Below are positions 35,055 through 44,141 of a stretch of 64,000 nt of DNA, piece after piece. The notes under the pieces are model-generated. The model saw only the letters and a list, made by a program, of their open reading frames with translations, was not told the origin of the DNA and did no database searches. A program made the translations under genes and the position numbers. Within the stretch, counting starts at the first letter, position 1, and each line of letters opens with the position of its first letter. The stretch is taken from positions 1-64,000 of the forward strand of contig NZ_PVZB01000037.1 of NCBI RefSeq assembly GCF_003002025.1. Reading direction: 5' to 3'. The stretch comes from Paraburkholderia sp. BL25I1N1 (GTDB lineage: Bacteria > Pseudomonadota > Gammaproteobacteria > Burkholderiales > Burkholderiaceae).

Positions 35055-38000
35055 TCAACGAGGAATGCGACCGCCATCCGCCGCAGCGGGAACCGGCGTC
35101 GCCGAGGGCAAGCCCGGCGGCGGCCCGCTGTCAGGCAGGCTGAACATGGACATTGAGTTCGGGCAACGGAACGCGGTGAGCACATCGCTGGTCAGCGGGT
35201 TGGCGACGCTCCCCGCACCGGTGATATCGAGCACCGCCTTGCGTCCGTCGAAATCGAATTCGACGCGCGTGCGCCCGGGCGTAGCCGTTTGGACGATCTG
35301 CCCCTTGCGCAACAGTCGCATGAGCGCCCAGGGGCCGTCCGCCGCGATCGTCGAAGTTTCGGGGCGAATGCGCGGACTCGCGGTCATTTCGGCGTGCACC
35401 CCGCCGCGCGGCCCGGGCCAGCTCACCGCAAATGGTGCGACGGGCCCGTGCTGATACAACATGCTTTGACCATCTATGTCGATCGCCAGTGTCGTCACGG
35501 TCGGATCGAGTTCGGGCACGCGGATTTCGGTTTTCCAAAGAAGTTGCTTGCCCTGGTCGCCGAAGAACACGTCGCGGATTTGCCTCGCATGCCGGAATGG
35601 TTCGAGGTCGGGGCCCTGTACGGGCTCCGTGGCGCCCGGTAGCGTTCTGTAGCGCCACGGCTTCGCCGAGGTATCGACGAACGGTGCGAGGTTCTTCGTG
35701 AAGAAGTCGTCGATCACGCCGCCCTGTGCGAATACGCGTGTGAAGTCGTCGACACTCACGTCGCGCGGACTGTCTGGCGCAAAAGGATAGTTGCCCTCCA
35801 CGGTCATTCGGCAGGTATCGCTGACCACGGCCTGCATCTGCCGCGAAAGCAGTTGGCCGATGCCCAGATTGACTTCGCGCGAGCCCTGTACCGAGAGGCC
35901 GAGCAACACCTCGCGAAATGGCGCCGGCATGGTGTTGGCTGCCATTTTCAGTTTCGCCGCGGCATCGCTGGCGGGCGGCATGCTGTTATTTGCGATCGCG
36001 TTATCCGCCACCGTCAGTGTGGTGTAGTAATCGTTGAGCAGGCTCGTTACGCCGTCGAGACCTGTCTTGCCGGCCTGGGCGGTTGCCGGCGCATCGGCGG
36101 CCGAAGTGTCGGCGCTGCCTGTGACCATCTCGCGCAGCGCGGCGAAATGGCCGTCCACCAGTTCGCGCTCGACGCGTTCCTCCGCGCGGATGCCCAGCGC
36201 CTTATCCGCTTTCTGACTGAACTGGTCGGACGTTTTCTGCAGCAGAGAACCATTGGCGGCCGCGATCGACTGGGTGAGCGTCGTTTCATGCACGGATGCG
36301 CGAGCAAGGCGCGCCAGCGGCGAATCGGGTGCTGCGAACTGGCGCAGCACCTGCAGATTGAAGGCGAGGCTCGTACCGGCGACCGTGCGGATATCGCCGA
36401 GGAAAGCGTCCCACTGCTGCGCGTATTCGGTCAGATAGAGCCGGCGAATGGCTTCCGTCAGCGGATCGTCGGCGCTCATTACCGTGCTCACGATTTCAGC
36501 CGTTTTTTTTTGAGCCTCGCCGAGATACGAACGTCCCATGACCCAGGCGTCATCGTCGCGTGCTGCCTGGACGAACTCCGGCAGCCGCTTGTCGAACAGG
36601 TTCCGGTAGCCGTCGAATGTGAAGAGGCCCGGCACGCCGCGCGAGAGCGGCGCGCCGCTGGCACGCGTGAACACCGTGCCGGCCTGCGGTCCGACCGCGC
36701 GAAGCAGCGCGAACTCGTCGGGCGCCTCCTTCTGCACGTCCGCCTTCGCGCGCTCGTAGAGCCGCTGCGTGGCATTGCTGCCGTCGAGAAATGCGCGGGC
36801 TTGCTGGATCATGCCGTCGTTGCGGATCAGCGGCGACTGAACGATACGCTCACCGGAAAATAACTGCTCGACGTGTTCGATCATCGAAGCCCGTCCGCCG
36901 AAGATCGACGCGCTGTCATTTTTTGCCCAGTCGTCGAGTACCCAGGCCCTGATGTCGGTCGAGTTGAACCTGGCCTTGTCATACAGCATCAAGTAGACGC
37001 GCAACGCGTCGTAGGTTGCTTTGGCATCCTTGTTCGCCATCGACTGAGCAACGACGTCTTCCAGACGATGAACAATGGACGGCAGCAGCAGATTGTCCTC
37101 GAGCGCACGATACGTGTCGCGGCTCGCCTCGACGACACCCGGCGCGCTGTAGAGGCCATAGCGAAAGCGGCTGTCAGGGTCCGACAGATCCAGTCCTGTC
37201 CAGGTCGGCAGGTAGCGCGCCTCGCTCAACGTGTCCGGCACGGCTTCCGGTTTGGGCTCGCGGTAAAGCTGCGTGACCTTGGCCGCGAGTGCCTGGGTCT
37301 TGCGCGCGATCGCATCCAGATAGTCGGTGTTGTTGCCGAAGCTCACACGCATGCCCATTGCGAGCCAGACGAACAATACGAGGCCGAGCGTATGCCCGAG
37401 CAGCCGTAACAGGCGGAAACGGTACTCCCAGCGCAGATTGGGACGCACCAGATGCGCTTCGGGAAAGACGACCTTCGTGAACAGATCGTGCAAAAAGTAG
37501 CTATGGTTCGCGGCGGGCCGCGCCGCGTCCGCCGAGAACAGGCGACTGCGCCCCGCCATCAGACGCTGCACGACCGTGAGCGGTTCAGCAGTGACTGTTT
37601 GCCCTGCCTGCAACGCACTCGTGAAATAGACGCCTCGCAGCATCGTGTGATTTTGCGTATCGTCATAACGCGAATCGATGAACAGTTGCCCCAGCAGATC
37701 GGCAAGCGGAGCGCTGAGCGCGGCGAAGGCTTCCGGCAGCGCCGCGAGCCGCCGGCGGCGCTCGATGTCGTACTCGTCTTCCAGCCGTGTGTTCACGCCG
37801 CCGGCGAGACGCGTGACAAGCTGCCTGAGTTCTCCGTTGCAGGCAACGGCGAGGTTGCTCCGGGCCGATTGGCCACTGACCGGGAGCGTGAATCCCCACA
37901 TTTGCGCGCGATGTTCCTCGGTCAGCGATCCGAAATAATCGGCGAACCCGGACAAGCGGTCCATTTGCGTAATCATCAGGTACACCGGAAAGCGGATACC

Positions 38001-39056
38001 CAGCCGGGTGCGCAAATCGGCCAGCCGTTCGCGCAGCAGGTCGGCTTCGGTCGCGCGCACCGTGGGGTCGGAGGCCGTCAGTATGTCGAGGCTTATTGCG
38101 AGCACGGCGCCGTTGATCGGCGCGCGCGGGCGGTGACGGCGAAGCAGGTCGAGAAAGCCATGCCATTCGTCTTCGTCGACACGCCGACGCCAGTCGGCAT
38201 CGCCCACCGCGGCGTCTGCTCCCTGGGTTGCGGCCATGTCGCGGCCAGCGTTGTTGTCTTTGCTCTGCGCGCGTTTGTCCGCGAGCGCGGGCAATGACTG
38301 GGTCGATGCGCCATGTCGCGTGTAGTAGCCGGCGGTATCGATCAGAACGGCATCGTTCGACATCCACCAGTCGATGTTCTTCGTGCCGACGGATGCGCCG
38401 GCCGTTCGCGGCGTCGCTCCGCCAATCGGAAACGCCAGCCCGGCGTTCAGCAATGCACTCGTCTTGCCGGAGGAGGTCGAGCCGAGCGCGATGAACCAGG
38501 GCAGCTCGTACAGATAACGCGTGCCCTGGAAGAGCCGTCCCACGCCTCTCGCGCCCGTGCGCATGGACTTCAGCCGCGCGAGCGCGGCGTTGATGCGAGC
38601 TTCGACCTCTTTGAGTCTGCCAGCGGCCGGCGGCTCCTCCTTCTTGCCGCCGAACGTCAGCGCCTTTTTTAGGAACGCTTCGTCGCTGCGCATTTTCTGC
38701 CAGAGCCAGTACAGACCGAACGCGGCAAAAAACGCCAGCACGACGGCAATCGCGATCACGCGCGCCGCGATAGATGTCAGCGGCGCGGCACGCCCGAAGC
38801 TCAACAGCGGCCCTGCGTACCAGACCAGCAGGCACAGCAGCGCTCCGAACACCACGCCGGTCGACCAGCCCTTGAGCCAAAGCAGTGCGCTCACGAGCAG
38901 CAGCGCGATCACGAGGACGCGCATGCCGACGCTAACAAGAGGCTTGAGGCCGCCGAACGCGACGAACGGCCCCAAAAACCAGATCACCAGTCCGAGGACC
39001 AACAGCGCGAGGAACGCGAGGAACCAGCGCGATACCAGAAACGACAACTTCTTCAT
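35055..39056 (-). CDS. tssM: T6SS membrane-complex protein TssM (IcmF)
   Basis: A 1333-residue IcmF/TssM protein that spans the inner membrane and periplasm and forms the TssJLM complex. Two N-terminal hydrophobic pairs (WFLAFLALLVLGLVIWFLGP; VLVIALLLVSALLW) are followed by more membrane segments, a cytoplasmic nucleotide-binding domain with Walker A GSTSSGKT at residues 192-199, and IDTAGYYTRHG (Walker B/switch). A further membrane segment near residue 560 (LGLVLFVWLAMGMRV) precedes the long periplasmic part, which ends in the beta-rich C-terminal domain that contacts TssJ. Full length and uninterrupted. It is the last gene of the reverse T6SS operon, 28 bases after tssL. Confidence 0.95.
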   Translation of the reverse strand: MKKLSFLVSRWFLAFLALLVLGLVIWFLGPFVAFGGLKPLVSVGMRVLVIALLLVSALLWLKGWSTGVVFGALLCLLVWYAGPLLSFGRAAPLTSIAARVIAIAVVLAFFAAFGLYWLWQKMRSDEAFLKKALTFGGKKEEPPAAGRLKEVEARINAALARLKSMRTGARGVGRLFQGTRYLYELPWFIALGSTSSGKTSALLNAGLAFPIGGATPRTAGASVGTKNIDWWMSNDAVLIDTAGYYTRHGASTQSLPALADKRAQSKDNNAGRDMAATQGADAAVGDADWRRRVDEDEWHGFLDLLRRHRPRAPINGAVLAISLDILTASDPTVRATEADLLRERLADLRTRLGIRFPVYLMITQMDRLSGFADYFGSLTEEHRAQMWGFTLPVSGQSARSNLAVACNGELRQLVTRLAGGVNTRLEDEYDIERRRRLAALPEAFAALSAPLADLLGQLFIDSRYDDTQNHTMLRGVYFTSALQAGQTVTAEPLTVVQRLMAGRSRLFSADAARPAANHSYFLHDLFTKVVFPEAHLVRPNLRWEYRFRLLRLLGHTLGLVLFVWLAMGMRVSFGNNTDYLDAIARKTQALAAKVTQLYREPKPEAVPDTLSEARYLPTWTGLDLSDPDSRFRYGLYSAPGVVEASRDTYRALEDNLLLPSIVHRLEDVVAQSMANKDAKATYDALRVYLMLYDKARFNSTDIRAWVLDDWAKNDSASIFGGRASMIEHVEQLFSGERIVQSPLIRNDGMIQQARAFLDGSNATQRLYERAKADVQKEAPDEFALLRAVGPQAGTVFTRASGAPLSRGVPGLFTFDGYRNLFDKRLPEFVQAARDDDAWVMGRSYLGEAQKKTAEIVSTVMSADDPLTEAIRRLYLTEYAQQWDAFLGDIRTVAGTSLAFNLQVLRQFAAPDSPLARLARASVHETTLTQSIAAANGSLLQKTSDQFSQKADKALGIRAEERVERELVDGHFAALREMVTGSADTSAADAPATAQAGKTGLDGVTSLLNDYYTTLTVADNAIANNSMPPASDAAAKLKMAANTMPAPFREVLLGLSVQGSREVNLGIGQLLSRQMQAVVSDTCRMTVEGNYPFAPDSPRDVSVDDFTRVFAQGGVIDDFFTKNLAPFVDTSAKPWRYRTLPGATEPVQGPDLEPFRHARQIRDVFFGDQGKQLLWKTEIRVPELDPTVTTLAIDIDGQSMLYQHGPVAPFAVSWPGPRGGVHAEMTASPRIRPETSTIAADGPWALMRLLRKGQIVQTATPGRTRVEFDFDGRKAVLDITGAGSVANPLTSDVLTAFRCPNSMSMFSLPDSGPPPGLPSATPVPAAADGGRIPR

Positions 39057-39084
39057 CCTTGAGTCTCGATGGGCATGTTATTGA

Positions 39085-40404
39085 TCACGGCGTGACCGTG
39101 ATTTCTACGCGGCGGTTCTGCGCACGGCCTTGTGCCGTTGCGTTGTCGCCAATGGGATTCGCCTCGCCGCCGCCGATCGCCTCAAGGCGCGCCGCAGCCA
39201 CACCCGATGCTTGCAACATCTGCATGACCTGGGTTGCGCGTTCTTCGGAGAGCGCATCGTTCGATGCGAACTGGCGGCTTCTGATCGGCAGGTTGTCGGT
39301 GTGGCCGGTGACGGAGACCTTACCGGGCACCTTGCCGATTTCGCTCGCGATCTTCGCGATCAGCGGCCCCATCGACGCGTTGACGTTGGCGCCGCCTGGC
39401 GCGAACATCGAGTCACCGCGGAATGTCACCGAACTGTGGCGTGTGTCTTCATCGACGCTGACTGTGCCGGCCGCGATCTCGTCCTTCAACAGTTCCTTGA
39501 GATGCGGCAGCCGTGGGGCCGGCGGCGGTGTCAGATGGCCGATATCGATAATCTGCTTTTCGACATCCGCGCTGTGGTTGAGCAGATGGTATTTGAACCA
39601 GCCGAATAGTCCGAGCAGGACCAACCCGAGTACGGCAAACGTAATCCAGACCGGAAAGTCGTAGACGGACAGGCGCCGTCCACGGGCGTCGGATTGCACT
39701 CGCGGCGACAGCGCGATCGGCACGCCCCCCCGCTGCGTCTGGATCTCGTTGTAGAGCCGTTGGCGCACGGCATCATGCTTGCGGGCGCCGTCGGCTTCAT
39801 GGCGATAGCGGCCCATGAAGCCGAGGCTCAGAATCCGATAGACGACTTCGAGCAGGTCGAGATGCTCGCGCGGCTCGCTCATCAGCCGTCCGATCAGCAG
39901 ATAGACCTTGTCGCCGCCTTGACGGTCCTCGTGGAATTCGGTGGCTAAGCCTTTGCGAAGCCATTCGACGCCGGTTTCGCGTTGACCCCAAACGGTCTTT
40001 CCGGCGGCCTCGTCGAGCGCCGTGGCCAGACAGTAACGCGCGCCGATCATGTGATCACGCCTGATATTCGCTTGCTCGCACAGTCGCTGGAAGATGCGCA
40101 CTTCCTGTTTGAGCAGCAGGTGAAGCTGATCGATGGCCGTCAGATCCAGATTGTTGGGCATGTCGGCAAGCGCGCGCAGCAACGGGCGCGCCGCCTCCAA
40201 CAGCGGATTGATCGCGTCCTTCACGGCCTGCAGGCGGGTGGCCTGCGGTTCACCGGCGGGGATGCTGGCGAGCAACGTGGCCGGCAGTTCGGGCCTCGCG
40301 CCGGACGCGGAGTCGCCAGCTTTTTTCTCCATGCCGGCGGACGTAGCGCGGCCGTCGGGCGCGAACGCTGTACCGAAAGAAGGCAGTCCTCGGTCTGGAT
40401 TCAC
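39085..40404 (-). CDS. tssL: T6SS protein TssL with C-terminal OmpA domain
   Basis: A 439-residue TssL (DotU/IcmH) fused to a peptidoglycan-binding OmpA-like domain. The cytoplasmic DotU part has NPLLEAARPLLRALADMPNN, ARYCLATALDEAAGKTVWGQ, HEDRQGGDKVYLLIGRLMSE and LGFMGRYRHEADGARKHDAV. One membrane segment near residue 250 (FPVWITFAVLGLVLLGLFGW) is followed by the periplasmic OmpA domain with VSVTGHTDNLPIRSRQFASN, LSEERATQVMQML and GRAQNRRVEITV, which anchors the apparatus to the cell wall. It lies between tssK and tssM in the usual KLM order. Confidence 0.95.
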   Translation of the reverse strand: MNPDRGLPSFGTAFAPDGRATSAGMEKKAGDSASGARPELPATLLASIPAGEPQATRLQAVKDAINPLLEAARPLLRALADMPNNLDLTAIDQLHLLLKQEVRIFQRLCEQANIRRDHMIGARYCLATALDEAAGKTVWGQRETGVEWLRKGLATEFHEDRQGGDKVYLLIGRLMSEPREHLDLLEVVYRILSLGFMGRYRHEADGARKHDAVRQRLYNEIQTQRGGVPIALSPRVQSDARGRRLSVYDFPVWITFAVLGLVLLGLFGWFKYHLLNHSADVEKQIIDIGHLTPPPAPRLPHLKELLKDEIAAGTVSVDEDTRHSSVTFRGDSMFAPGGANVNASMGPLIAKIASEIGKVPGKVSVTGHTDNLPIRSRQFASNDALSEERATQVMQMLQASGVAAARLEAIGGGEANPIGDNATAQGRAQNRRVEITVTP

Positions 40405-40477
40405 TGTGTTTCCCTGATGCGATGATGAACGGGCGCTTCTACGGAAGCGCTCCTCTTTTCCGGTGAGTCACGGCTTA

Positions 40478-41821
40478 TCAGCGCACGCCCCACAGTTCCA
40501 GCCTGAGTGCGGGGAAATCACCCGCCACATGCAGCGCAATGCCGCCATGCTGCGCAACGGTCTCCCACAGCGAGCCCGTACGCGCGAGTTCGTAGTACAC
40601 ATAGCCAGCGTTGAATGGAATCTGCCGCGGCGGCACGGGCAGTGCCTGAAGCGCAATGCCCGGCAGGTGCGAGCGCACCAGATCCGGCAGACGTTCGGAC
40701 GGTCCCATCTTGGCCTGCATGGCGAATTGCTGGACCAGCGTGTCCGGCGGCATCTGGGCCGACACGGCGAGGACCAGCGAACTGAAACTGCGAATCTCCG
40801 CCGGATCGACCACCGCGTTGCGCATGCCGTATCCCGCGTCGGTAAACGGAATGCTTTGCGCACTGCGTACGAGGACCGCGTTGAGCAGCCAGTGTGTGTC
40901 GTCGACCACGGGCTTCAGGCACAGATGCGGCTCGATGTGCTGATACGGCGGATGGCTCTCGAGTGGCCGGCGCGTCTGCGGACGCACGTAGGTCGAGAGT
41001 TCTCCAGCCATGCTGAGCAGGAGCGCGTAGAGATCGACGGGGGAGGTGGTTGGAACCCGGCGCAGGTGTTGCAACAGCGGTTCGTAGCGGTTGAGCGTTT
41101 GCAGCAGCAGATAATCCGAGACCTCCGCAACCGTGCCGGCCTGGCCGTCGCTCCCGGTCAGCCGTTTGGCGAGCGCATCCGCACGCAGGCGCGTGAGGGC
41201 GTGGACCTTCGCCAGCCAGCTCGTGAGCAGCGCGTTGGCGCCATAGCCCGACACCGGCGGGACTAGCGTATCGTCGAGTTCGATGCTACCGTCAGCGCGA
41301 AGCGTCTTGACTCGCGTCAGCGGTAGACCGATCCACGCGTCGGTCATCTCTTTCTGCGGCACCAGTCGCAGCCGCAGGTTGGATAGTTGAACGGCTTTCG
41401 GACCCTGTCCGATCGAGTTCGTATCGCGCAAGTCCGTGTCGAACACGGCATAGCGGGCGAGCGAATGGGAGGACTCGTCGAAGCTGGTTTCTTCCGCGTT
41501 GGGCACGCGAATCGACACGGCAAGATGGATGACCTGGTCCAGATGCTCCGGGCGTACCGTCAGCGGTGCGGGCGGCGGCGTGTTGCCTGGCGAATCGAAG
41601 GGCGTGCCGTCGGCGAATACGCCGTTGGCGGACTTCAGGATTACTTTGCCGAGCGCGAGCGCTTCATTGTCGATTGCGTAGTGAGAGAAGCCGAAGAAAA
41701 AGGGCGAAAGTGGCGCCGCGCGCTTGTGAGCGAAATGTTCGAGGTAGCGTTCCTGCTGCTGGAAAAGCTGAGGGCGCAGGAACAGACCTTCACTCCAGGT
41801 GACCTTGTTATACCAACTCAT
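40478..41821 (-). CDS. tssK: T6SS baseplate protein TssK
   Basis: A 447-residue TssK, the adaptor that links the baseplate to the TssL/TssM membrane complex. Diagnostic start: VTWSEGLFLRPQLFQQQERY followed by HFAHKRAAPLSPFFFGFSHY. Other conserved stretches are PLTRVKTLRADGSIELDDTL, FVPP-type VPPVSGYG, VDLYALLLSMAGELSTYVRP and the C-terminal EIRSFSSLVLAVSAQMPPDT with RQIPFNAGYVYYELARTG. It follows tssJ by 12 bases and precedes tssL by 73. Confidence 0.95.
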   Translation of the reverse strand: MSWYNKVTWSEGLFLRPQLFQQQERYLEHFAHKRAAPLSPFFFGFSHYAIDNEALALGKVILKSANGVFADGTPFDSPGNTPPPAPLTVRPEHLDQVIHLAVSIRVPNAEETSFDESSHSLARYAVFDTDLRDTNSIGQGPKAVQLSNLRLRLVPQKEMTDAWIGLPLTRVKTLRADGSIELDDTLVPPVSGYGANALLTSWLAKVHALTRLRADALAKRLTGSDGQAGTVAEVSDYLLLQTLNRYEPLLQHLRRVPTTSPVDLYALLLSMAGELSTYVRPQTRRPLESHPPYQHIEPHLCLKPVVDDTHWLLNAVLVRSAQSIPFTDAGYGMRNAVVDPAEIRSFSSLVLAVSAQMPPDTLVQQFAMQAKMGPSERLPDLVRSHLPGIALQALPVPPRQIPFNAGYVYYELARTGSLWETVAQHGGIALHVAGDFPALRLELWGVR

Positions 41822-41833
41822 GCGTGTGGTCCA

Positions 41834-42346
41834 TTACTTGTTTTGTTTTTGTGCGTCGGTGATCCGGATCGCACTGGTATCGAGATTGATCGTCAGCTTC
41901 AGTTTCGGCGCGATCCGGTACCACGCGGCCGGTGGTGATGACGGCAGTGTCCAGGTGGCGCGCCACACGGAGTTCGGCAGATCGCGGTAGGCCGCGACGA
42001 CACCTAGTGCGGTCGTGGCCTGATCGGCGTTGCGCTGGATAGTCCTGTTTTCTCCCGGGCGAAGCTGAAACTGCTCGCGCGCGACGAGGTCGTCGGCGAG
42101 CACGGTCTTGTCCTTGTCCTGCAGCGAGAAAAAGTCGGCGGCAGTGAACGCGTCGGCGTTTTTCAATTCGTAAATGCGCACCACGATCGGCGCGGCGCGT
42201 TTCTGATCATCGGGATTGACGCTCGATGAGGCGGTTATCGACAGCTCGAGCTTCACGGGTTCATGAACGGCTTTGGGATCGTTGCTCGCGCATGCGGTGA
42301 GTCCGAGCGCGCAGATAAGTGCGACGACGTGAGTGGACGGGCGCAT
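41834..42346 (-). CDS. tssJ: T6SS outer-membrane lipoprotein TssJ
   Basis: A 170-residue lipoprotein that caps the TssJLM complex at the outer membrane. From ATG 42346 the signal peptide MRPSTHVVALICALGLTACA has a lipobox L-T-A-C with the lipidated Cys at residue 19. The mature part has LSITASSSVNPDDQKRAAPI, VVRIYELKNADAFTAADFFS and YRDLPNSVWRATWTLPS, the transthyretin-like fold signature. The frame can extend 20 codons upstream to 42406, but that would put residues in front of the signal peptide. It lies between hcp and tssK. Confidence 0.93.
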   Translation of the reverse strand: MRPSTHVVALICALGLTACASNDPKAVHEPVKLELSITASSSVNPDDQKRAAPIVVRIYELKNADAFTAADFFSLQDKDKTVLADDLVAREQFQLRPGENRTIQRNADQATTALGVVAAYRDLPNSVWRATWTLPSSPPAAWYRIAPKLKLTINLDTSAIRITDAQKQNK

Positions 42347-42417
42347 CGGCAGTGAACAGGGGAAGTGGGGCGTTATAAGGTCCGGCGCGCACGCCGGACC
42401 TCGCAAGACAAGAGCGC

Positions 42418-42900
42418 TTACGCTTCCTTGTTGAGTTTGATGTCGTAGCCTGCCGTCACGGCGCCACCACTGCCGCCCTGGGCGTTCTGCACGACGTATT
42501 CCTGCTTGACCTTCGCGAACGACAGGCGCACATGTTCACGGATGCCATTGTCAGCATTGCTGCCCGACGGATGAACCTGCGTAACGATGACGTCGTTCAT
42601 CGTGATCTTCAGGTATTCGAGCGGATTGCCGCCTGCCTTGCGCACGGTCAGCACGGCTTGGTCAATGTGCTTGCCGGTCAGGCAATACTTCATCAGGTTC
42701 GGGCTTGCACGATCGACCAGGTGTTCGAACGCCAGATCTTCGACAGTTGCCCTACCCGCGCCGCCGCCCGAACCCATGTGCGTGTTCGACTGCTGCAGGA
42801 TTTGCCAGCCCCAGCTCGCCACTTCGATTTCATTCTTGTGCGCCGAATCCTGCGATTCGCCGTCGATGCCGTTGATCTTGATAAAAATGTCCTGTGCCAT
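42418..42900 (-). CDS. hcp: T6SS tube protein Hcp
   Basis: A 160-residue Hcp (TssD), which stacks as hexameric rings to form the secreted inner tube and can carry small effectors in its lumen. Seen: DIFIKINGIDGESQDSAHKN, EIEVASWGWQILQQSN, FEHLVDRASPNLMKYCLTGK, the Ser/Gly-rich loop MGSGGGAGRAT, and GIREHVRLSFAKVKQEYVVQ near the C terminus. A GGAG site lies ahead of the ATG. It sits between the effector/immunity-like pair and tssJ. Confidence 0.95.
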   Translation of the reverse strand: MAQDIFIKINGIDGESQDSAHKNEIEVASWGWQILQQSNTHMGSGGGAGRATVEDLAFEHLVDRASPNLMKYCLTGKHIDQAVLTVRKAGGNPLEYLKITMNDVIVTQVHPSGSNADNGIREHVRLSFAKVKQEYVVQNAQGGSGGAVTAGYDIKLNKEA

Positions 42901-43122
42901 TTAAAAACTCCGTGAGTGAAAAAACAGACTGCTCTTTGTTGCGGGACTGCCGCGTCGTATGAGCGATGCTCTTTGCCACTGGATGTCGCCGCGTATTGGC
43001 GGCGCTTCGGCTGCCTACCGTTTTTTTTACGCAGACGAGGCGCTTACCGCGTGCGGACGTACGCGTGCACGCGCGCACCGCGATGGCTGTGGCGTTGGCT
43101 ACGGTGCGGCGGGCGCATTACT

Positions 43123-43584
43123 TCATTTCGTTGGCTGTTCGGTCTGCAAGACGGCGTGGGTCAGCGCCTTGCAGAACGTTTCCATGCCCGACGGACAGGA
43201 TGACGTGGAAAGCCCTTTGATTTTGTCGAGGTCGGCCGTATCCAGCGTGCTGTCGATATGGCGCAGCACGAAGCCTTTGAGCGATGGATTGCGCTTGATC
43301 AATTGACCAAGTCGCGGCAATGTATTCCACCGATCCACCAGTAGTCGCGCAATTGCCTCCGAGTACCCCTCGCCGATGTCGCCGTCATCGCACTGTCCGT
43401 ACTTCGTGAACGCGACGCTCGCAGCGTTCCAGGTGGTGATCCTGTCGACCATCGCGTCCGCACCCACCGCGTCATGCTCGGTGCAAGCCTTACCGTAGGC
43501 CAATGACATTGACAGGCAACCGAGCACCGCAACGAGACATGCGATCGGCCAAGACATAGCGCCACGAATTGGAAGCCTAGCCAT
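43123..43584 (-). CDS. Small secreted protein, probable immunity protein for the adjacent effector
   Basis: From ATG 43584 (overlapping the effector stop) this is a 153-residue protein with a signal peptide, hydrophobic core SWPIACLVAVLGCLSMSLAY, likely cut just before a Cys in KACTEHD. The mature domain has ITTWNAASVAFTKYGQCDDG-DIGEGYSEAI, ARLLVDRWNTLPRLGQLI, FVLRHIDSTLDTADL and SCPSGMETFCKALTHAV, with paired cysteines suited to the periplasm. It resembles a family of small periplasmic proteins found beside T6SS effectors, but I cannot name it with certainty. Its coupling to a cell-wall enzyme gene inside a T6SS operon makes an immunity role likely (inference). Upstream starts at 43596 and 43659 exist. 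Confidence 0.65.
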   Translation of the reverse strand: MARLPIRGAMSWPIACLVAVLGCLSMSLAYGKACTEHDAVGADAMVDRITTWNAASVAFTKYGQCDDGDIGEGYSEAIARLLVDRWNTLPRLGQLIKRNPSLKGFVLRHIDSTLDTADLDKIKGLSTSSCPSGMETFCKALTHAVLQTEQPTK

Positions 43585-44041
43585 GACTACGCCCATGAAG
43601 GCTGGCGTGACGGTTGCGCCGGGACGCGGCGTGCGCGCCCATGCTGTCGTTGCCGACAACTTCGACGGTGGTCAGCGCGTCCGTTCTCATCAGATTGCTG
43701 ACGGCGTTCATTGCGTCGTCCGTCGTTCGGATGCAACCCATGGTCGGATGTTGCGGACCCGCCAAATGAGCCGCGTTAGCCCGTCCCGAATGGACGCCGA
43801 TGCCAGGATGACCGGGCACGTTGAAGCGAACAATGCCATGTAGTCCATAGGCGCCATTGGCGGACGCAGCGTGAGGGTGAGGTATCACCCTGTCCTGGAC
43901 TGTATAGACGCCGTTCTGAATATGACGAATCGTGGCATGACTGTCGACGTTGTTGTACGCAGCCCAGGTGCCAGTCGTATTACCACCAGAATCAACCAGC
44001 GCAATCTGGTGTGTACGCCCATCAAACCGTAGCGAAGACAT
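43577..44041 (-). CDS. L,D-transpeptidase-type T6SS effector candidate
   Basis: A 154-residue protein without signal peptide or membrane segment. It carries a YkuD/L,D-transpeptidase-like active site: His84 in GIGVHSG, then the nucleophile Cys103 in HPTMGCIRTTDDAM, matching H-x(n)-[ST]-x-G-C-[IVL]-R. Known Tlde-type T6SS effectors use this chemistry to cut or exchange peptidoglycan stem peptides in the periplasm of rival bacteria. ATG 44041 has a good AAGGAAG site eight bases ahead; the longer frame to 44089 has none. It lies between tssC and hcp and overlaps the signal-peptide protein at 43123-43584. The combination suggests an effector loaded on Hcp (inference). Confidence 0.72.
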   Translation of the reverse strand: MSSLRFDGRTHQIALVDSGGNTTGTWAAYNNVDSHATIRHIQNGVYTVQDRVIPHPHAASANGAYGLHGIVRFNVPGHPGIGVHSGRANAAHLAGPQHPTMGCIRTTDDAMNAVSNLMRTDALTTVEVVGNDSMGAHAASRRNRHASLHGRSHG

Positions 44042-44141
44042 CTGAGAGACTTCCTTTTTGTTTATGGCCGATGCATTGGGAATGACCAACGGGGCCCCGG
44101 CCGGATTACGCGGCGGCCGGCGGCGTTCTGGCTGCGATCGA

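Noticed and set aside
35853-36863. Forward open frame of about 336 codons opposite tssM
   Set aside because: Shadow frame inside the intact tssM coding sequence.
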